A stretch of DNA of 57,399 nucleotides, from the NCBI GenBank assembly GCA_016297945.1, contig JAEDFR010000007.1, positions 1 to 57,399 on the forward strand, given 5' to 3'. The notes beneath the pieces were generated by a model. That model was given only the letters and a program-made list of their open reading frames with translations. It was not told the DNA's origin and made no database searches. The translations under genes and the position numbers were made by a program. Origin of the DNA: Lachnospiraceae bacterium. Its GTDB lineage: Bacteria > Bacillota > Clostridia > Lachnospirales > Lachnospiraceae. Shown here in pieces: positions 26,690-33,837 of the stretch. The stretch's first letter is position 1. Each line of letters opens with the position of its first letter.

Positions 26690-26707
26690 ATTTTAATTTA
26701 AACGATA

Positions 26708-27889
26708 TTAGTCTCTTTCAACGATTGTAGCACAGCCCATACCGCCGCCGATACATAATGTTGCAAGACCTTTCTTAGCGTCTTTTGCTTCCATCTCATG
26801 AAGTAAAGTAACTAAGATACGGCAGCCTGAAGCTCCTACGGGATGACCTAATGCAATCGCACCACCGTTGGGATTTAACTGCTTGTCTACATCAATACCA
26901 AGATCTCTTCCTACTGCGATAGACTGAGCAGCGAAAGCTTCGTTTGCTTCGATGATATCGAAATCTTCAATCTTGTAGCCGGCTTTAGCCATAGCTTTCT
27001 GTGTAGCAGGAACCGGTCCGATACCCATTACTTCCGGTCTGCATCCTGCAAGAGCACCTGCAACGAATGTAGCCATAGGTTTTACACCGAGTTCTTTTGC
27101 TTTTTCTTCACTCATAACAACGATTGCAGCAGCACCGTCATTGATACCTGATGCATTACCTGCTGTAACAAAACCGTTGGGGTTGATTGCACGAAGTTTT
27201 GCAAGACCTTCCATACTTGTACCCGGTCTCGGTCCTTCGTCTTTGTTGAAGATAACAGTTTCTTTTTTCTTTTTGATTTCTACAGGAACGATTTCTTTAT
27301 CAAATGCGCCTGCTTCCTGAGCTGCAACTGCTTTATTCTGGCTCTTTACAGCAAACTCATCTAATTCTTCACGGGTGATGCCCCATTCTTCACAGATGTT
27401 GTCAGCTGTTTTAATCATATGATAATCATTGAATGCATCCCATAATGCATCGTTAACCATGGTGTCAACCAATACACCATTGTTCATTCTGTATCCGAAA
27501 CGGCCGTTCATCATAGCATAAGGTGCTTTGGACATGTTTTCCATACCACCTGCTACAACGATATCAGCATCGCCTGCCTGAATCATCTGAGCAGCCATGT
27601 TAACACAGTTAAGACCGGAACCACATACAACGTTGATGGTAACTGCGGGAACTTCATTGGGTAATCCTGCTTTGATAGAAGCCTGACGTGCAACGTTCTG
27701 ACCCTGACCGGCCTGAATTACACAACCCATGTATACATGATCTACATCTTCCGGTTTAACACCTGCTCTGTTTAAAGCTTCTTTGATTACGATTGCACCC
27801 AAATCAGCTGCGGGTGTATTGCTTAATGATCCACCCATTGTACCGATAGCGGTACGGCATGCGCCTGCTAATACGACTTTTTTTGCCAT
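26708..27889 (-). CDS. thl: Acetyl-CoA acetyltransferase (thiolase)
   Basis: 393 aa; condenses two acetyl-CoA to acetoacetyl-CoA, the first step of butyrate formation. Nucleophile Cys in NVVCGSGLNCV, active-site GHPVGASGCRI and the second Cys in LCIGGGMG. I place the start at 27889 (MAKKVVLAGACRT) because GGAGG lies 7-8 bases upstream; the open frame from 27904 would put the ribosome site inside the coding sequence. First gene of thl-crt-hbd-bcd-etfBA. Confidence 0.95.
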   Translation of the reverse strand: MAKKVVLAGACRTAIGTMGGSLSNTPAADLGAIVIKEALNRAGVKPEDVDHVYMGCVIQAGQGQNVARQASIKAGLPNEVPAVTINVVCGSGLNCVNMAAQMIQAGDADIVVAGGMENMSKAPYAMMNGRFGYRMNNGVLVDTMVNDALWDAFNDYHMIKTADNICEEWGITREELDEFAVKSQNKAVAAQEAGAFDKEIVPVEIKKKKETVIFNKDEGPRPGTSMEGLAKLRAINPNGFVTAGNASGINDGAAAIVVMSEEKAKELGVKPMATFVAGALAGCRPEVMGIGPVPATQKAMAKAGYKIEDFDIIEANEAFAAQSIAVGRDLGIDVDKQLNPNGGAIALGHPVGASGCRILVTLLHEMEAKDAKKGLATLCIGGGMGCATIVERD

Positions 27890-27942
27890 TTTTTCTTCCT
27901 CCATATTAAATAATCATTTGGTAATTTACGATATGACAATGA

Positions 27943-27960
27943 TTGTTATTTTTTTATCAT
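27943..27960 (-). promoter_or_regulatory. Candidate Rex (NADH-sensing repressor) operator
   Basis: Minus strand ATGATAAAAAAATAACAA matches the known Rex consensus TTGTTAANNNNTTAACAA at 11 of 14 defined positions and lies just downstream of the -10 of the thl promoter, a repressing position. It is also embedded in the longer inverted repeat CAATGAT/ATCATTG (27937-27962). Rex control of thl-crt-hbd-bcd operons is established in clostridia; the site here is inferred. Confidence 0.45.
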
Positions 27961-27974
27961 TGCCCACTGCTCAT

Positions 27975-28003
27975 ATTTTAACATAGGGACTTATTTTTTG
28001 CAA
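27975..28003 (-). promoter_or_regulatory. Sigma-A type promoter of the butyrate operon
   Basis: Minus strand: -35 TTGCAA (27998-28003), 17-bp spacer, extended -10 TGT-TAAAAT (27975-27980). The ptb and secA promoters share the TTGCAt/TGn-extended style. Confidence 0.75.
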
Positions 28004-28008
28004 TGTTT

Positions 28009-29070
28009 TTAAGGGGATACAATCGGGGAATCATCCATATCATAGACACGCTTCCATTCTCTGGTATCCCCAATTTTTTCAACCGCAGACTGATTTTGGT
28101 ACAGGAATTTTGTCAATTCGTAGCAATCAATCCATATCTCATTATCTGAATCCTTCTGGCTTTCATCAAATATGATTTCCATACCGAAATGAAGATGCGT
28201 GACATCGATATTGTTTACATTTTCGGTCGCACTGTAGCCGGTATGTCCCATGTATCCGATGACATCGCCCGCTGTCACATAACTCCCTTCTTCAAGACCT
28301 TCCGCGTAAGGATAATTTTGTCTCAGATGTGCATAATAGTAATATCGCTTTTTGTCCAAACTCCGGATACCGATACGCCAGCCGCCATACTGATTCCATC
28401 CGAGTGCTTCCACATAACCGGATTCCACAGCGATAATCGGTGTCCCAATCTGTCCCATCATGTCATGTCCCAAGTGTCTCCTTTTATATCCATAGCTTCG
28501 CCCCGTTCCGAAATCATCATAGTCATTATAATAAAAACCCTTGGCAATCGGCGAAAAGGCCTTTAAGCCATAGCAATCCTGCCAGGTAACATTTCCTTCA
28601 TCATCAGAAACCTCTATGCGATAGTTTCCCACCATACCGTCAAGCACCGCCGAAAATATTTCATGATAATAGGAATAGTATTTCATCTTTTCAAGCTCTT
28701 CCATATCTTTTTCGCCACTACGTACCGCCTCAGCATACTCATTCATTGCCTGGATTACCTTTTTATCAAATTTTCCTCCGCCTTTTACCGCTCCATAGGC
28801 AAGCAGGGTAATCCAATCAATGTGAATCTGCTCAGAAGCGGTTTCCACATCCCAGTCATAAGCAGTCTGCAACGCTTCTTTTGTAGGAGTAAATTCCATC
28901 CAGCGGATGAATTCTTTTTTGTCATTATCCCCTCTTTCTTCATGCATTTCCCATTTCATTGTCTCCCAGAAAGCATAATTGCCCTGCATGATTCCAACAA
29001 AAAGCTGACAGTTCTCCCATGCTAACACAAATATCAGCCCGAGAATCAGAATACCGGCAGTACATTGCAT
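28009..29070 (-). CDS. Membrane-anchored M23 (LytM-type) peptidase
   Basis: 353 aa. One N-terminal membrane segment (about 3-20), a ~190-residue region of unknown fold, then an M23 metallopeptidase domain with zinc ligands in RHLGHDMMG (HxxxD) and THLHFGMEI (HxH) near the C-terminus (about 320). Such enzymes cut peptide cross-bridges of peptidoglycan or act as regulatory scaffolds. The start is uncertain: the ATG at 29070 lies 18 bases after a GGGGGG run, whereas an in-frame ATT 12 bases upstream of that ATG has it at about 6 bases and would add a basic IKKK lead suited to a signal anchor. Confidence 0.82.
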   Translation of the reverse strand: MQCTAGILILGLIFVLAWENCQLFVGIMQGNYAFWETMKWEMHEERGDNDKKEFIRWMEFTPTKEALQTAYDWDVETASEQIHIDWITLLAYGAVKGGGKFDKKVIQAMNEYAEAVRSGEKDMEELEKMKYYSYYHEIFSAVLDGMVGNYRIEVSDDEGNVTWQDCYGLKAFSPIAKGFYYNDYDDFGTGRSYGYKRRHLGHDMMGQIGTPIIAVESGYVEALGWNQYGGWRIGIRSLDKKRYYYYAHLRQNYPYAEGLEEGSYVTAGDVIGYMGHTGYSATENVNNIDVTHLHFGMEIIFDESQKDSDNEIWIDCYELTKFLYQNQSAVEKIGDTREWKRVYDMDDSPIVSP

Positions 29071-29157
29071 TTTCTTTTTAATAGAAATCCCCCCGTCTTA
29101 CTTTCTTTACATGCTCTGTTCCTATCAATTTATGAAAATGCAAATCTAAAAATGACA

Positions 29158-29187
29158 AAAGGCAGATGAATTACTCCATCTGCCTTT
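29158..29187. terminator. Intrinsic terminator downstream of hpf
   Basis: Stem AAAGGCAGATG / CATCTGCCTTT (29158-29168, 29177-29187). On the minus strand it is followed by TTTTGTCATTTTT; it lies 134 bp beyond the hpf stop codon. Confidence 0.7.
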
Positions 29188-29213
29188 ATTCTTCCATTTA
29201 TCCGGAAGCACAT

Positions 29214-29291
29214 ATTCTGTTTTATAATCTGTTTTATATTCTGTTTCACATTCTGTCTCAGCGATACTTCCTCATCAATACTTCCTCATCG
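29214..29291. repeat. Two adjacent short tandem repeats
   Basis: Four units with exact 12-bp period built on ATTCTGTTTTAT (CTG at 29217, 29229, 29241, 29253), followed by two 14-bp units ATACTTCCTCATC (29264-29291). Non-coding, between hpf and its terminator. Confidence 0.7.
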
Positions 29292-29320
29292 CTGTAGAAC
29301 ACTATTTGCAGCTTGTCCGA

Positions 29321-29848
29321 TTAATCTTCAGGCTCAATCAAACCGTAAGTATTGCCTTTTCTCTTATAAACAACATTGACCTGATCTGTTTCCGCATTGC
29401 AGAAAACATAGAAATTGTGTCCAAGAAGCTCCATCTGGATGCATGCATCTTCAGGATACATGGGCTTAATATCAAATTTCTTGGAACGGATGATTTTAAT
29501 CTCTTCATCGTCCATATAATCTTTTTCGATGTAATCCTGCTTAAAGAAGCTTGCAGCCTGCTGCTGCTCTGTTAATTTTCTTTTGTATTTCTTTAACTGT
29601 CTCTCGATAATTTCCTCAACCAGATCGATTGATACATACATATCGTTGCTTACCTGCTCAGATCTGATAATGCTGCCCTTAACGGGAATGGTAACTTCGA
29701 TTTTCTGTCTGTCCTTTTCTACGCTTAAAGTAACATGTACTTCTGTCTCCGGTGTAAAATATTTTTCAAGTTTTCCGATTTTATCCTCCACTGCGGCTCT
29801 TAATCCGTCTGTTACTTCAATGTTTTTGCCTAAGATAATGTATTTCAT
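29321..29848 (-). CDS. hpf: Ribosome hibernation-promoting factor, long form
   Basis: 175 aa from the ATG at 29848, chosen because AAAGGG lies nine bases upstream (a second ATG three codons earlier is too close to it). The N-terminal HPF/YfiA domain (MKYIILGKNIEVTDGLR, EVHVTLSVEKDRQKIEVTI) is followed by a linker and the C-terminal dimerisation domain (KIIRSKKFDIKPMYPEDACIQMELLGHNFYVFCNAETDQVNVVYKR), as in the long HPFs that form 100S ribosome dimers in Firmicutes. Monocistronic; own promoter upstream. Confidence 0.94.
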   Translation of the reverse strand: MKYIILGKNIEVTDGLRAAVEDKIGKLEKYFTPETEVHVTLSVEKDRQKIEVTIPVKGSIIRSEQVSNDMYVSIDLVEEIIERQLKKYKRKLTEQQQAASFFKQDYIEKDYMDDEEIKIIRSKKFDIKPMYPEDACIQMELLGHNFYVFCNAETDQVNVVYKRKGNTYGLIEPED

Positions 29849-29882
29849 GATACCCATCCCTTTCTGTTTAAAGTGTATGGTA

Positions 29883-29912
29883 ATTATACCATGTTTTTGG
29901 TAAATTATGCAA
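29883..29912 (-). promoter_or_regulatory. Sigma-A type promoter of hpf
   Basis: Minus strand: -35 TTGCAT (29907-29912), 18-bp spacer, -10 TATAAT (29883-29888). Confidence 0.65.
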
Positions 29913-30063
29913 CAATTTTACATATTGTTCGCAATTATTTCACATTGAAAAAGTCAACCCCCAAAACGTACTTTTTGCAAAATAAGATTAATTTCATCAG
30001 TTCTATACAAAACGTCCGTTCGACACGGTTTCCATAAAATTGAGTTATTTTTCATTATTTTTT

Positions 30064-30134
30064 TGTGGATAATGTGGATAACTTCGTGTATAAATCAATT
30101 CCCCCCATAAATCAAGGATTCCATATGTGGATAA
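30064..30134 (-). promoter_or_regulatory. Cluster of perfect DnaA boxes upstream of hpf
   Basis: Three exact TTATCCACA 9-mers on the minus strand at 30064-30072, 30073-30081 (directly abutting) and 30126-30134, plus a one-mismatch TTATCCATA on the + strand at 30313-30321. They lie in the AT-rich 590-bp gap between hpf and the NlpC gene, with no dnaA, dnaN or rpmH nearby. Apart from these boxes, the hpf promoter and the NlpC terminator, the gap 29913-30386 shows no gene I can support. Confidence 0.75.
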
Positions 30135-30386
30135 CTTTCTGTCAAAATTCTAGTTAAATCGTCTGACAATTCCATTTTCTTTTCCGATTTTATGCAAAAT
30201 GCACAAAACCAACAAATTTCGACGACCATCTGTGAAATATTTTGCATTTATACAAACCCATTTCCTTTTCTCATTCCCCTATTAGGTTTCCCTCCGGGGT
30301 ATTTATGTTCCGTTATCCATAGGCAGGAAGCGGGATATATGGGGATTTTGACCGATTTCTGCCTACTATTGAAAAAAATAATTTCG

Positions 30387-30418
30387 AAAAAAAGACCTTC
30401 GCAAGTGCGAAGGTCTTT
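30387..30418 (-). terminator. Intrinsic terminator of the NlpC/P60 gene
   Basis: Perfect 12-bp stem AAAGACCTTCGC (30391-30402) / GCGAAGGTCTTT (30407-30418), AAGT loop, then a T-run on the minus strand (30387-30393). Confidence 0.93.
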
Positions 30419-30438
30419 GATTTTGCTTGTACTGGGTA

Positions 30439-31734
30439 TTAGAAAATACGTCTTACAGATAATACCTGTCTGTATCCGGCATTGGATACCTTAATACCGG
30501 TTGCTGCTGTAGAAGCATGGACAATCTGTCCGCCACCAATATAGATACCAACGTGACCGGAGTAACATACGATATCACCGGGCTGTGCATTGCCAAGGCC
30601 GCCAACATCATAACCGCAGCCTCTCTGTGCACCGGATGAATGAGGAAGTCCTACGCCAAAGTGAGCATATACACTCATTACAAAACCAGAACAGTCAGTA
30701 CCGTTTGTCAAGCTTGAACCGCCATATACATAAGGATTACCTACAAACTGTAATGCATAGCTTGCAACAGCAGAACCTGTACCGGAGCCACCGCTGACAG
30801 ATGCAGATTTAGAAGATTTACCGCCTGCACTCTTAGCAGCTGCAGCATTTGCTTTCTCTCTTGCAGCTTCCTCAGCGGCAAGACGAGCTTCTTCTTCCGC
30901 TTTGGATTCAGCTTTTACGAATTCAGTAGTAAGTGTAACAAACTCTGTGGAAACGTAGCCATCACCTTCTTCGATGGATACCTTAATCCAACCTTCATCA
31001 ACGCCTTCTTCTGTAACCGTTAATTCATCTTCAATCGGAACCATACCGATTACGGAAGATTCGGTAGAAGGCATTTCTCTTACAAATAAAGTTGTTGTTG
31101 TAACAGTTGCGATACGCTTTCCTACTTCCTTGGCAAGTGCGATCGCATCTGTACCGGTAACAACATATTCTGCTTTTACATAACCGCGGCAGTTACCGGA
31201 TGCAATCTCATACCAGCCATCTTTCTCTGAAAGATAAGTACCAACGGATTTATCATATAATTTCCCAACGATTTCTGCTTCTTCACTCGCATCGCTTCTG
31301 ACATTGACATAGTCGTTAACTTTTGCAATAACCAGATTAGCATATTCCATATCGATATCATTCATGGAAACAGTTGTTTCTTCCGGTGTTTCCTCCACCA
31401 GTACAGGCTCTTCAATTGCGACATCTGCCTCAGCTTCCTGTACGGCATCTGAATGAATGGATGTAAATTTATCTGTACTCACACTACCAACTGACATAAC
31501 AACAGGTGTAGCAGTAGTTGTAGTAGTTGTAATTGCTGTAGTTGCTGTAGTTGCTGTAGTTGCTGTAGTTGTAATAGTTGCTAAAGTTGATTCCTGATCT
31601 TTTAAAGGTGTGGCTTCCAAAGCAGGTGAAGCACCTACAGAAGGAAAGGCACTTGCTTGTACCGGAACTGCAGTTGTCATAACCACTGCTGCCGCACATA
31701 TTACAGAAAGAACTTTGCTGTATTTTCTTAACAT
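30439..31734 (-). CDS. Secreted NlpC/P60 peptidoglycan hydrolase with SH3 domains
   Basis: 431 aa from the ATG at 31734 (CGGAGG five bases upstream). Order: signal peptide (1-28, ending VPVQA), a Thr/Ala-rich segment of simple repeats (about 45-80), two bacterial SH3 domains (YVNVRSDASEEAEIVGKL and LFVREMPSTESSVIGMV), an Ala/Glu-rich probable coiled-coil linker, and a C-terminal NlpC/P60 domain with catalytic Cys in TDCSGFV, His in GHVGIYIG and His/polar residue in IVHAST. It should cleave D-gamma-glutamyl-diaminopimelate bonds in stem peptides during growth or separation. It has its own sigma-A promoter, a candidate WalR box in the leader and a strong terminator. Confidence 0.93.
   Translation of the reverse strand: MLRKYSKVLSVICAAAVVMTTAVPVQASAFPSVGASPALEATPLKDQESTLATITTTATTATTATTAITTTTTTATPVVMSVGSVSTDKFTSIHSDAVQEAEADVAIEEPVLVEETPEETTVSMNDIDMEYANLVIAKVNDYVNVRSDASEEAEIVGKLYDKSVGTYLSEKDGWYEIASGNCRGYVKAEYVVTGTDAIALAKEVGKRIATVTTTTLFVREMPSTESSVIGMVPIEDELTVTEEGVDEGWIKVSIEEGDGYVSTEFVTLTTEFVKAESKAEEEARLAAEEAAREKANAAAAKSAGGKSSKSASVSGGSGTGSAVASYALQFVGNPYVYGGSSLTNGTDCSGFVMSVYAHFGVGLPHSSGAQRGCGYDVGGLGNAQPGDIVCYSGHVGIYIGGGQIVHASTAATGIKVSNAGYRQVLSVRRIF
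31515..31580 (-). repeat. Nine-bp coding tandem repeats (Thr/Ala tract)
   Basis: Repeated GTAGTTGCT units (+ strand) encode a run of Thr, Ala and Ile in the NlpC/P60 protein just after the signal peptide. Likely a glycosylatable or flexible stalk and prone to copy-number change. Confidence 0.8.
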
Positions 31735-31760
31735 ATTGCCTCCGAAAAATATTTTAATTT

Positions 31761-31787
31761 TGTTACGATTTGTTACAAAATTGTTAC
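31761..31787 (+). promoter_or_regulatory. Candidate WalR (YycF) binding site
   Basis: Three TGTTAC hexamers at 31761-31766, 31771-31776 and 31782-31787. The last two are separated by exactly five bases, matching the established WalR consensus TGTWAH-N5-TGTWAH; the first pair has four. They lie between the -10 and the start codon of a wall hydrolase, the class of gene WalR controls. Regulation is inferred; no walRK genes are in the window. Confidence 0.5.
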
Positions 31788-31798
31788 ATTCTTTACAT

Positions 31799-31827
31799 AG
31801 AATATCAAAGCAGACACTTTTTGTCAA
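31799..31827 (-). promoter_or_regulatory. Consensus sigma-A promoter of the NlpC/P60 gene
   Basis: Minus strand: -35 TTGACA (31822-31827), 17-bp spacer, -10 TATTCT (31799-31804). Confidence 0.82.
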
Positions 31828-31938
31828 CTCTTCGGAGGCATTTAAATGGTTTTTTTCGTAAAAAAATGAAAGAGTGTCGATTTATCATATCCATAATGCT
31901 ATACTATATATAAGCATTTTCAAAGGAGGGCACACAAT

Positions 31939-32658
31939 ATGAAGCGTTGTGCATTCATTACCGGAGCAAGCCGCGGTATTGGCAAAGCAATTGCCATTGC
32001 TCTTGCCGGAAATGACTATGATCTTTATCTGGTCTGCAAAAACAGTGAAGACCAGTTATTACAATTAAAAGAATCTTTGGAAAAGCAGTATTCCGTTTCC
32101 GTAACATGTCTGATCGGCGATGTTTCTTCCTATTCTTTTATAGAAAACTGTTTTTCAAAAATAGATCATCTGGATGTTCTGATAAACAATGCCGGAATAT
32201 CTTACATTGGTCTTCTTTCGGATATGACACCGGATGAATGGAACCGTGTGATTTCCACAAATCTTTCTTCTGCTTTTTATACATCCAAATGTGCAATCCC
32301 GTTGATGCTACAGAATCACTGTGGCAAAATCATTAACATATCTTCTGTTTGGGGAAATGTGGGTTCGTCAACTGAGGTTGCCTACTCTGCATCAAAAGGC
32401 GGGCTGAATGCTTTTACGAAGGCCCTTGCAAAAGAGTTAGCTCCCAGCAACATTCAGGTTAATGCAATTGCGTGCGGAGTCATAGACACAGACATGAATT
32501 CATGTTTTAATAAGGAAGAGATGGATTCTTTAATAGAAGAAATTCCTTCCGACCGCTTAGGCCGTTCAGAAGAAGTTGCACAAATGGTTTTAAGGCTTTT
32601 AGACAGCCCCACCTATTTAACCGGACAAGTTATTACGTTTGACGGCGGCTGGCAGTAA
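31939..32658 (+). CDS. SDR-family reductase, FabG/YmfI-like
   Basis: 239 aa short-chain dehydrogenase. NADP-binding TGASRGIG, NNAGIS, catalytic Ser in ISSVWG, YSASK (Tyr/Lys) and the closing GQVITFDGGW. The SSVWG stretch and the chromosomal context (next to a DHH phosphodiesterase, not a fatty-acid cluster) resemble YmfI, the EF-P 5-aminopentanone reductase of Firmicutes, more than the fatty-acid FabG. Both remain possible. AAAGGAGGG precedes the ATG. The next gene starts 50 bp downstream. Confidence 0.8.
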   Translation: MKRCAFITGASRGIGKAIAIALAGNDYDLYLVCKNSEDQLLQLKESLEKQYSVSVTCLIGDVSSYSFIENCFSKIDHLDVLINNAGISYIGLLSDMTPDEWNRVISTNLSSAFYTSKCAIPLMLQNHCGKIINISSVWGNVGSSTEVAYSASKGGLNAFTKALAKELAPSNIQVNAIACGVIDTDMNSCFNKEEMDSLIEEIPSDRLGRSEEVAQMVLRLLDSPTYLTGQVITFDGGWQ

Positions 32659-32707
32659 TACAATCGGAACTATCAATGTGATAAAAACAAGAAAGCGAGG
32701 CTACTCC

Positions 32708-33718
32708 ATGGATTTCATTGACTATATCCAAAAATATAAAGGGCAGCATATTTTTATTCAGACCCATAATTTTCCCGATCCGGATGCCTTAGGCAGTGCC
32801 TATGGTCTTGCCAATCTGTTAGCACATTATGACATCGAAACGACTTTGTGCTATGACGGAAGAATCGATAAATTGAGCACGCGCAGGATCATGGAAGAAT
32901 TTAATATGGAAATCTTCTCCAAAGATCAGCTGAAAGATATGAATGAAAATAGCCCTATTATTTTAGTGGATAGCCAGAAAAATTCAGGTAATGTAACAGA
33001 TCTGATTGGCGATGAAGTTGCCTGTATCGATCATCATCCAACCATCGTTGACATTGACTATGAATATAAAGAAGTCCAAATCGTCGGTGCTTGCTGTACA
33101 TTGATTGCCAAATATTTCAAAAAATATCAGATTGAACCGGATATTAAGACTGCAACTGCTTTGCTATATGGTTTGAAAATGGATACGAACAATTTTACCC
33201 GCGGTGTCACCGATGCCGACATTGAAATGTACGCCTACCTCAATCAATATTCCGATATGGTTTTACTCAACCGCGTATCCTGCAATACTTTAGAATTCTC
33301 TGATTTATCTGCCTACGGAGCCGTATTCGAAACCATTCAGGTGTTTGACCGGATTGGGATTGCCCATATTCCTTTTCCCTGCCCGGACGCACTGATTGCC
33401 ATGACATCGGATTTTATTTTGGCATTGGAAAATGTTGATTTTGTCATCATATATGCTAAAAGAGACAACGACTGGAAATTCTCGGTACGAAGTGAAACAC
33501 CTGCCATGGACGCCGGAGAAATCATTCACGAAGCACTTTTGGGAATTGGAAACGGTGGCGGACATGCTGCTATGGCCGGCGGTATGATTTCCAAAGAAAA
33601 TCTTTATCTTCTTGGTCCCAAACCGGATAATAAGCTTTGTGAATTGTTTTTAAGTACTATAAAAAGATTGAGCGAAGAAGCTGATGAATCTGACGAAGCC
33701 GAAGAAGCTGATGATTGA
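32708..33718 (+). CDS. DHH/DHHA1 phosphodiesterase, NrnA-like
   Basis: 336 aa from the ATG at 32708 (GCGAGG seven bases upstream; the frame is open for 69 bp further up but overlaps the SDR gene). DHH-family metal ligands appear as THNFPDPDALGSA, VDSQKN and IDHHPT, and the DHHA1 substrate domain ends GNGGGHAAMAGG. Relatives degrade nano-RNA oligonucleotides, pAp or cyclic dinucleotides. NDPDALGSA carries 'DPDA' as in NrnA-type enzymes; the exact substrate cannot be told. The C-terminal tail is very acidic (SEEADESDEAEEADD). Confidence 0.82.
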   Translation: MDFIDYIQKYKGQHIFIQTHNFPDPDALGSAYGLANLLAHYDIETTLCYDGRIDKLSTRRIMEEFNMEIFSKDQLKDMNENSPIILVDSQKNSGNVTDLIGDEVACIDHHPTIVDIDYEYKEVQIVGACCTLIAKYFKKYQIEPDIKTATALLYGLKMDTNNFTRGVTDADIEMYAYLNQYSDMVLLNRVSCNTLEFSDLSAYGAVFETIQVFDRIGIAHIPFPCPDALIAMTSDFILALENVDFVIIYAKRDNDWKFSVRSETPAMDAGEIIHEALLGIGNGGGHAAMAGGMISKENLYLLGPKPDNKLCELFLSTIKRLSEEADESDEAEEADD

Positions 33719-33724
33719 GATACA

Positions 33725-33808
33725 AGTCAGCCGCACATAGCATAATATATCTTTACCCGCCGGCTTTTACGAGGCGGTAAAGATATACTATTTTATGTGC
33801 GGCTGACT
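33725..33808. repeat. Long hairpin element E
   Basis: 84-bp near-palindrome between convergent genes: AGTCAGCCGCACATA (33725-33739) pairs perfectly with 33794-33808, and an inner arm TATCTTTACC-GCC pairs with GGCGGTAAAGATA. No T-run, so it is not a standard intrinsic terminator, although its position would suit a bidirectional one. Confidence 0.8.
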
Positions 33809-33837
33809 AGTATGAAAATTTGAAATTTAAAGCATTT

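Noticed and set aside
29214..29291. CRISPR array
   Set aside because: Units are 12 and 14 bp with no spacers and no cas genes nearby.
30040..30340. Chromosome origin (oriC) at the DnaA-box cluster
   Set aside because: No dnaA, dnaN, rpmH or gyr genes are nearby and the number of boxes is low; a DnaA-binding cluster is better supported than an origin.
30192..30494. A 100-aa + strand ORF upstream of the NlpC terminator
   Set aside because: No ribosome site; its end overlaps the terminator and the NlpC gene on the other strand; composition is not protein-like.
31484..31699. Asn/Tyr-rich ORF antisense-frame to the Thr tract
   Set aside because: It is an alternative reading frame of the 9-bp repeat within the NlpC/P60 gene.
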